In this document: one piece after another, positions 60,704 through 64,000 of the stretch
Layout of the letters: each line of letters begins with the position of its first letter
How positions within the stretch are numbered: the first letter of the stretch is position 1
Source of the DNA: Chrysopilus asiliformis
Taxonomy: Eukaryota; Arthropoda; Insecta; Diptera; Rhagionidae
Assembly: GCA_964034945.1 (NCBI GenBank)
Contig: OZ035960.1
Location: forward strand, 10,420,457 to 10,484,456
Length of the DNA: 64,000 bases
Direction of reading: 5' to 3'
Notes under the pieces: generated by a model
What the model saw: the letters and a program-made list of their open reading frames with translations, nothing else
Told to the model about the DNA's origin: nothing
The model's database searches: none
Translations under genes and position numbers: made by a program

Positions 60704-62076
60704 GGACAGACAGACGGACAGACAGACGGACAGACAGACGGACAGACAGACGGACAGACAGACGGACAGACAGACAGACGGACAGACAGACGGACAGACA
60801 GACGGACAGACAGACGGACAGACAGACGGACAGACAGACGGACAGACAGACGGACAGACAGACGGACAGACAGACGGACAGACAGACGGACAGACGGACA
60901 GACGGACAGACGGACAGACGGACAGACGGACAGACGGACAGACAGACAGACGGACAGACAGACAGACGGACAGACAGACGGACAGACAGACGGACAGACA
61001 GACGGACAGACAGACGGACAGACAGACGGACAGACAGACGGACAGACAGACGGACAGACAGACGGACAGACAGACGGACAGACAGACGGACAGACAGACG
61101 GACAGACAGACAGACGGACAGACAGACGGACAGACAGACGGACAGACAGACGGACAGACAGACGGACAGACAGACGGACAGACAGACAGACGGACGGACA
61201 GACAGGCGGACGGACGGACATGCAGAAATTAATTATTTTTATCATTCTAAACACACTGGTGTAATTAATTTTTGTGTGTGATGACGGGATCTTGGCGTTA
61301 CAAACGGTAAGTCAAAGTTAATATACCCTTTGGTTTCACCATACGGGTATAAACAGGAACTCGCGAGAGAGAAATGTTTAGACCTTTGGCACTCGCAAAA
61401 CTTTTCGTTAGATAATGTAAAACAGGAATCTTTGCAATTGGAAATCACTTTCACTGTAAACTAACAAAAAAGCAAAAAAAAAAAACTTTGGAAAAACACA
61501 AAAATTTTCTACAATTTTATTAAAGACTGGCGCTGAAGATTTAAGAGTGAAAATGGAAATGGACTATTCTCCCCAGCCACCAACATCGAACACAGCCCCA
61601 CCGACCCCAACAACATTAGTGGATTTCAAGAATGATTCTGGGTTGTCAGGAGGCCTAGCAGCATCGATCGCACCTGCAGATATGTTGAATGTTTGGAATG
61701 CAACAAAACTGAATAATAAGAATAGCGGGACGGTCAATACAGCAGACGGTAGTAATTATGATTTAATCGTATTACAGCTTAAACAGTATTTTATTAAAAT
61801 CTATATTTTTTTTTATTGCATATTTTCTTCTAATCGATGGAATTCATTGTGCGGAATATAGGAAAGAAATTAAAGTGCCTGTACTGCGATCGATTATATG
61901 GATACGAAACAAATTTACGTGCCCATATTCGACAACGTCATCAAGGTATACGAGTACCGTGCCCATTCTGTTCGCGAACATTTACACGAAACAATACGGT
62001 TAGACGGCATATTGCACGAGAACATAAACATGAAATTGGTATCAATCAGCTGCAGGGACAAAATCACGCCCAATAG
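35645..62076 (+). CDS. chinmo: Chinmo, BTB zinc-finger transcription factor (seven coding exons)
   Basis: The joined exons (35645-35762, 57310-57527, 57601-58001, 58242-58319, 58529-58721, 61526-61748, 61862-62076) give 481 residues. A TTK-type BTB domain spans about residues 8-116 (FCLKWNSY, LADVTLSC, FKAHKLILAACS, ALLEFMYKGEV). A Ser/Gly-rich linker follows, with conserved blocks LKQECDSLMH, PPIYRPLPFDPPRKRHLRSP and SSASSTAPTEADTM. Two C2H2 fingers lie at the end: C416/C419/H432/H437 and C444/C447/H460/H465. These blocks match Drosophila Chinmo as I remember it. In Drosophila, Chinmo is a nuclear regulator of temporal neuronal identity, stem-cell maintenance and sex identity, dosed by let-7/miR-125 and by Imp/Syp. 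The tail after the fingers is only 16 residues and the linker is short, so the protein is smaller than the fly one. The donor of the fifth coding exon is ambiguous. Confidence 0.95.
37879..38302. mobile_element. MITE with GTGCCGCTCCACATGAGAG ends and CTCGCA array
   Basis: The left end AAAAGTGCCGCTCCACATGA and the right end are complementary over about 25 bp. The interior at 37965-38030 carries a decayed tandem array of AAACTCGCA-like units, and GAGAGTTACTCG motifs recur as subterminal repeats. It is noncoding; both 89- and 117-codon minus frames arise from these repeats. A rough AAGAAGCG / AGAATGCG flank similarity hints at an 8-bp duplication but is not exact. Confidence 0.75.
39009..39470. 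mobile_element. Foldback MITE with CAGTCGACTGCGAC subterminal repeats
   Basis: The left segment AGGACTGCGAGGTCGACTGC is mirrored by GCAGTCGCAGTCACAGTCGA...TGCAGTCCT at the right. Multiple GACTGCGAC / GTCGCAGTC units line both ends. Frames across it (39216-39494, 39326-39547) read the repeats and are not genes. Confidence 0.7.
42460..42955. mobile_element. MITE with GGTCACACG ends and GCCAGCGCTACT repeats
   Basis: The left end GGTCACACGCCGCTGTTTTG (from 42465) matches the complement of the right end (to 42950) with one mismatch over 20 bp. Inside, CCAGCGCTACT / AGTAGCGCTGG and CAGCAGCCAGCGGCT recur in both orientations, so the strand folds extensively. It is markedly GC-richer than its surroundings. 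No target duplication was fixed. Confidence 0.75.
43541..43783 (+). repeat. Pyrimidine (TCTC/TCTA) simple repeat
   Basis: About 240 bp of CT dinucleotide mixed with CTAT and CTTT units. The 212- and 121-codon frames across it encode Leu-Ser-Leu-Ser repeats and are artefacts. Confidence 0.95.
43846..44170. mobile_element. MITE with TGTTACAC...CAACTTTAA inverted ends
   Basis: The left end CTTAGACCCCTGTTACACGG and the reverse-complemented right end CTAAGGCCTATGTTACACAC align, followed in both by G(G)CAACTTTAA. The middle is noncoding. The size is about 325 bp; the superfamily is not determined. Confidence 0.7.
46250..46710 (+). mobile_element. Diverged A-family (GTCY)-type repeat, copy A4
   Basis: The order of blocks follows copies A1-A3: a CACCGTTTTCGAGA-like segment, TTTGTATGGG, GCGAAATTTCAAGTCTTTAGC, a short GACAGACGGAC tract, and TGGTGTAGTTCATTTTTGTG. 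An internal duplication repeats a CATATT...TTTCGAGA segment (46253-46320 and 46396-46460). The tetranucleotide tract is very short here, in contrast to copy A3. Confidence 0.65.
46729..46979. mobile_element. MITE with long TATGATATGAGGGGGT ends
   Basis: About 45 bp at each end are complementary with few mismatches, through GTGAAGTAAGTCACTTTTCA. If TA is the target site the element is 46731-46977. It lies exactly between copy A4 and the ACTAG-type repeat copy 2. No coding content. Confidence 0.8.
46979..47416 (-). mobile_element. ACTAG...TATTAGTAT-type repeat, copy 2 (inverted, truncated)
   Basis: Reverse-complemented it matches 12360-12797, including the twin AATTTCAGGCCAATCGG-like modules with CCCCTTACTCCCCC tracts, the GACAGAC tract and the TATATATTAGTATG end. 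The far end stops at about 47416, where the GC-rich motif CGCCTGCGGCG (47423-47433) follows. A minus frame of 140 codons (46980-47402) is repeat sequence that happens to be open. Confidence 0.7.
50074..50304. mobile_element. TTAA-flanked MITE nested in copy A2
   Basis: It has TTAA at 50070-50073 and 50305-50308. The ends are CGCTAATCCTCCTAGG and, reverse-complemented, CCCTAATCATCCTGG-like. In copy A3 (60536-60550) and A1 the same host position reads CCCCCCTAATGGTCC without insert. The length is 231 bp. TTAA and a CCC-type terminus indicate a piggyBac-type element. Confidence 0.85.
50538..50779. mobile_element. Second TTAA-flanked MITE nested in copy A2
   Basis: It has TTAA at 50534-50537 and 50780-50783 and 16-bp inverted repeats beginning CACTCTAACTGCCACG. 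Copy A1 shows the empty site as AAGTTAATATACCC. Length 242 bp. The ends differ from the first nested MITE, so the two belong to different TTAA families. Confidence 0.85.
50866..51126. mobile_element. MITE with perfect 33-bp terminal inverted repeats
   Basis: The left end TTTACATTAGGACTCACTTT... is exactly complementary to 51094-51126 over 33 bp. The body matches the partial copy at 32610-32812. Size 261 bp, noncoding; short minus frames across it are chance. The target duplication is not clear. Confidence 0.85.
52505..53830. mobile_element. hAT-type element with 8-bp target duplication TTTAGAAC
   Basis: The ends are CAGTGTTGTGCC and, reverse-complemented, CAGTGTTGTTCC, and TTTAGAAC flanks both sides exactly (52497-52504 and 53831-53838). 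Many subterminal GTCTACGCGTAGA and ATTGTCTAC units occupy both ends, as is usual for hAT transposase binding arrays. It measures 1326 bp, or 1021 bp without the nested MITE. A minus frame of 67 codons (53430-53633) and another minus frame ending near 52665 may be remnants of coding DNA, but no transposase motif is visible. Confidence 0.85.
52871..53175. mobile_element. TTAA-flanked MITE nested in the hAT-type element
   Basis: Perfect 14-bp inverted repeats starting CCCTTTCACTCGGC lie between TTAA copies at 52867-52870 and 53176-53179. The interior has A/T-rich TAATAATATATA-like inverted tracts. Length 305 bp; piggyBac-type by its TTAA target and CCC ends. Confidence 0.85.
54860..55165 (+). 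mobile_element. Diverged copy C2 of the TA-flanked MITE at 6343
   Basis: It shares with 6343-6614 the blocks AGGTCAACTCGTG, TGCCCTACT, CCACAGGT and GCCAATTACG in order. Its ends have decayed (CTCCATCTTTTTGATTGTG versus CTCCATTTTTCTGAGTGTA). Confidence 0.65.
55373..55529. mobile_element. Small foldback MITE with GAGGGTAGATTC ends
   Basis: The left arm GAGGGTAGATTCACG...TGAAAAAGTTTTTCCC is matched in complement by GGGAAAAACTTTTTCA...GCGAATCTACCCTC. The arms are about 60 bp with few mismatches around a 40-bp centre. A separate CACTCAGAAAAATGGAG end (C family) starts just upstream at about 55244. Confidence 0.75.
57310..57527 (+). CDS. chinmo: chinmo coding exon 2 (BTB second half)
   Basis: The acceptor is TTGCAG|GC; the first two bases complete Gly40. 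It encodes residues 41-112 (TVFKAHKLILAACSKKFAEL through LKAAENLQ). The donor CAG|GTAAAA leaves phase 0. The following intron is just 73 bp. Confidence 0.95.
57601..58001 (+). CDS. chinmo: chinmo coding exon 3 (linker)
   Basis: It encodes residues 113-245 plus two bases of Arg246. It begins VKGLSTEHGRLAA, the end of the BTB region, then runs through a Ser/Gly-rich stretch to LKQECDSLMHPSS, PPIYRPLPFDPPRKRH and SVLRDGSKG. The donor is CG|GTGAGT. The PPRKRH segment is a plausible nuclear localisation signal. Confidence 0.93.
58242..58319 (+). CDS. chinmo: chinmo coding exon 4 (linker)
   Basis: A 78-nt exon completing Arg246 and encoding residues 247-271, PSSSASSTAPTEADTM onward to ERASPQSS, with two bases of Arg272. 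Too short for ordinary ORF detection, but both junctions (TTTTTAG|A and AG|GTACAC) keep the frame and the peptide matches the family. Confidence 0.92.
58529..58721 (+). CDS. chinmo: chinmo coding exon 5 (acidic linker, alternative donor)
   Basis: It completes Arg272 and encodes residues 273-336 (YENHSPPTTTAG, then an acidic EANDEDKEERDSND stretch). The donor AAG|GTATTT at 58722 is used in this model. A second donor GAT|GTAAGG at 58677 is also phase 0 and would drop the 15 codons VRTTNEGSSKSFALK. Either joins correctly to TGAEDLRVK. Confidence 0.85.
59385..59501. mobile_element. 117-bp hairpin MITE
   Basis: The ends AATTTATTCACTAGGAGTTAA and their complement fold on each other; GAGTTAAGGGAGTTA units recur in the centre. 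It is very small and lies inside a chinmo intron, so a spliced-out hairpin would form in the pre-mRNA. Confidence 0.8.
60457..61352 (+). mobile_element. A-family (GTCY)-type repeat, copy A3, with expanded core
   Basis: It matches copies A1 and A2 from CACTTTTTTGATAA to the end TTTCACCATACGGGTATAA but lacks the first part of the element. The tetranucleotide core grew to about 570 bp (about 60650-61220). Two copies of the GC-rich motif precede it at 60347-60357 (variant) and 60405-60414. Confidence 0.85.
60650..61222 (+). repeat. (GACA/GACG)n microsatellite, about 570 bp
   Basis: Interrupted tetranucleotide array, mostly CAGACGGACAGA units in 8- and 12-base periods. Both strands are open for over 200 codons (Gln-Thr-Asp-Gly/Arg repeats on +, Val-Cys-Pro-Ser repeats on -), purely because a 4-base repeat lacks stop codons. 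Confidence 0.97.
61526..61748 (+). CDS. chinmo: chinmo coding exon 6 (linker before the fingers)
   Basis: It encodes residues 337-410 plus one base of Gly411: TGAEDLRVK, SPQPPTSNTAPPTPTTLVDF, then LAASIAPADMLNVWNATKLN and NTAD. The acceptor is TTTTATTAAAG, weak in pyrimidines. The donor is G|GTAGTA. Failure to splice here leads to a stop at 61859-61861 before the zinc fingers. Confidence 0.92.
61862..62076 (+). CDS. chinmo: chinmo coding exon 7 (two C2H2 zinc fingers, stop)
   Basis: It completes Gly411 and encodes residues 412-481. Finger 1 is CLYC-x12-H-x4-H with core DRLYGYETNLRA; finger 2 is CPFC-x12-H-x4-H with core SRTFTRNNTVRR; they are joined by six residues (QGIRVP). The stop TAG is at 62074-62076. 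The upstream intron is only 113 bp. Confidence 0.96.
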
Positions 62077-64000
62077 AAATATTTTAAATTTCTCTTCAAG
62101 AAATGAGAGCAATTTTCTAGTTGATTGTTGAATTGACCATACTCAGATAACCTCAGATATTAGCTTTAAATAATATACAAAAAAAAGCTAAATGAAAAGA
62201 AAAAAATATGAAACAAACAAAACAAAACCAGTGTAAACAGTAAAACCAGTAATGAAATTTGAAACATAAACGACGATGACGTCGTGGAACATCATCGCAC
62301 AATGGAAAATGGTTTCAGACAACTAACAGCTACAAAGTATAATGGAAATTTTTGTTTTGTTAAGTTCTCAGTTTAAAAAAGAAAAAAAGATTTTATTTGA
62401 AGAAAACCATAGAAACATACACATACAACAATCATAATGTGTAAATTTTTTTTTTTTTGTAATTCTTTACAATTTATTGTTTTCAATATCCGACTGGAAA
62501 TAATTTTCAGGGTGCTATTATAATTAAATCAGTTTATATAGAAGAAAATCACATTACAGAAAAAAATGAACGTTTTTGACTGATTTCCATAATTAAAGAA
62601 AAACTGTAATAGAATTAAAAAAAAAAGTAAAATCAGAGAAAACTTATTTATACACCGTTGAATATACACAAACTTCGATATATATTTTTATTATTATTAT
62701 TTCTTTTTATGAAACATAGATTTTATACTTTATATATTTTATTTCAAACAAACAGCAATGTTTTTTTTTTTGATTTTTACTGTATTTAAAAGAAATTTTA
62801 GTTTTGTGAAAATAGTTTCCTTTTTCCTCCTGTTATCAATATTATTCCCAAGCAGTATTTATGTCAATCGTTAGCGGTTACCGGTTGAAATATGTCGTGA
62901 AGATATTATATTTATGTCTACCGTTAACGCTGCGGTTGACATAAACGCTGCTTGGACTAATTCCAATAAGAATCTTTACCTTCACCACAAGTGTCATTAC
63001 AATAATTGAAAATATTTATTCTTATTATTATTATTACAATTATAAATACAAGATAATACAATTTAAAAGAAGACGAAAAAAAAATCATATTTTAATAAAC
63101 GAAACAATTTGCAATAATTCAATTATAATTAAAGAGAAACTAAACAAAATGATATCCGAAATTAATTCAAAGTTGATTTGATTTTTAAGTGAGCTTGATT
63201 TATTTTCTCTCTCTCTTGAAACTTAAAACTTGAATTGACTTTGACTTTGTTGGTATGAAATTTTGATGATTAAAAACGAATTGAAATTTCTAGCATGATT
63301 TAAATACGATAAAAATGGGAAATGAATAAGAAAAACAAAACAAAAAAAAATATATTAAATAAAAAAACATAGCAAACTCAAGTACCTGCCATTAAAACTC
63401 TTATAATTAATAATAAAATAATTATAGTAACTTAAACAAGAATGAAATAGTCATAGATACAAATGATGAATACATTTTTTTTTAAATTAAAATAAGTAAA
63501 ATAATAAAACTAAAAAATATAAATACATAGTAGAATACAATTTAATATTTTACTTACTTAGTATATGGAAACAAAAAGTAAAAAAAAAAACACACAAAAT
63601 AAAGTTAAAATAAAATCACAAGTTGTACAAAATACCAAGTGCTTATGCGAAACAAACCAATTTTTCACATTTTCTGTTCAAAACAAGACGAACCATATTT
63701 TCCGTTTTTGTTCTTCATTTTCACAAAACAAAAGTTAAGCAAATTGAAGTGATTTGAATTTAGGTATTGAGTTTAAATACCAATTGATTTTACATCAAGT
63801 TAAAAAAGTGTAATCAAATATACATGGGATTTTTTTTATTCATTCCCAGCCAAAATATTAAAATCTTCATTTGTTTAACTAAAACTTATTGCCGATAAAA
63901 AAATAGTATCAATAGTAACAAACAAAAGCAAAGTTTAAAAAAATAATAACCCGGGTGCCTGAAAAATAGTAATATTTCATAAATTTAAAGTAAACTACAA
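62077..64000 (+). other. chinmo: chinmo 3' UTR (start; end not in window)
   Basis: AT-rich with many A and T runs and no frame of note. Several AATAAA signals occur (for example near 63094, 63356 and 63597), and none can be chosen. A miR-125-type 6-mer TCAGGG is at 62507-62512. TAACCTCA near 62147 matches only bases 1-6 of let-7. AGCTTTA, a Brd-box-like motif, is near 62163. Drosophila chinmo has a very long 3' UTR, so this one likely continues beyond the window. Confidence 0.7.
62841..62962. repeat. Inverted repeat in the 3' UTR
   Basis: CCAAGCAGTATTTATGTCAA (62848 onward) is mirrored by TTGACATAAACGCTGCTTGG (to 62955). TTATGTC occurs three times within. A hairpin of about 108 nt would form in the mRNA. 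It may be a small MITE or a functional structure. Confidence 0.75.

Larger units (their letters stand above)
58722..61525 (+). other. 2.8 kb chinmo intron with repeats
   Basis: It holds the 117-bp hairpin MITE at 59385-59501, tandem duplications at 59744-59790 (CGGGGTTGTGAAACA unit) and 59821-59870 (CTCCCTTCATCA unit), and the expanded A3 repeat. No exon is recognised inside. Confidence 0.85.

Noticed and set aside
60576..61254. Overlapping frames of more than 200 codons on both strands
   Set aside because: They read a GACA/GACG microsatellite, which cannot contain stop codons in these frames; products are Gln-Thr-Asp-Gly or Val-Cys-Pro-Ser repeats.

Overview
This is eukaryotic, AT-rich insect DNA, probably from a fly (Diptera). 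There are no bacterial features: one multi-exon gene with GT-AG introns sits in a large amount of noncoding, transposon-rich DNA. The fly assignment rests on the close match of the main gene to Drosophila chinmo, recalled from memory, and on dispersed repeats carrying a (GTCY)n microsatellite core like the dipteran mini-me elements. I cannot name the species.

The one gene identified with confidence is the chinmo orthologue (BTB zinc-finger transcription factor, + strand). I rebuilt seven coding exons: 35645-35762, 57310-57527, 57601-58001, 58242-58319, 58529-58721, 61526-61748 and 61862-62076. All junctions are GT-AG, phases agree, and the sum is 1446 nt (481 residues plus stop). A 21.5 kb intron splits the BTB domain. 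The first coding exon has a 5' UTR part from a clear acceptor at 35488/35489. The 3' UTR runs from 62077 to the window edge and probably beyond. The promoter and first exon(s) were not found.

Layout: 1-35488 is upstream DNA, probably partly 5' UTR intron. It holds mobile-element copies, a few GC-richer patches and one convincing small ORF (5074-5229) for a 51-residue single-pass membrane peptide, directly preceded in the same frame by a 39-codon ORF. 35489-62076 is the chinmo coding region; its long intron is packed with nested MITEs. 62077-64000 is 3' UTR with an embedded inverted repeat.

The mobile DNA is rich and in places well resolved: two hAT-type elements with perfect 8-bp target duplications, four TTAA-flanked (piggyBac-type) MITEs of which two sit in one host repeat whose empty sites can be read in sister copies, TA-flanked mariner-type MITEs, several MITEs with long terminal inverted repeats (33 and 39 bp perfect), and (GTCY)n repeats, one expanded to about 570 bp inside a chinmo intron. 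A short GC-rich motif (CGCCTGCGGCG or its complement) recurs across noncoding DNA and is not explained by these families.
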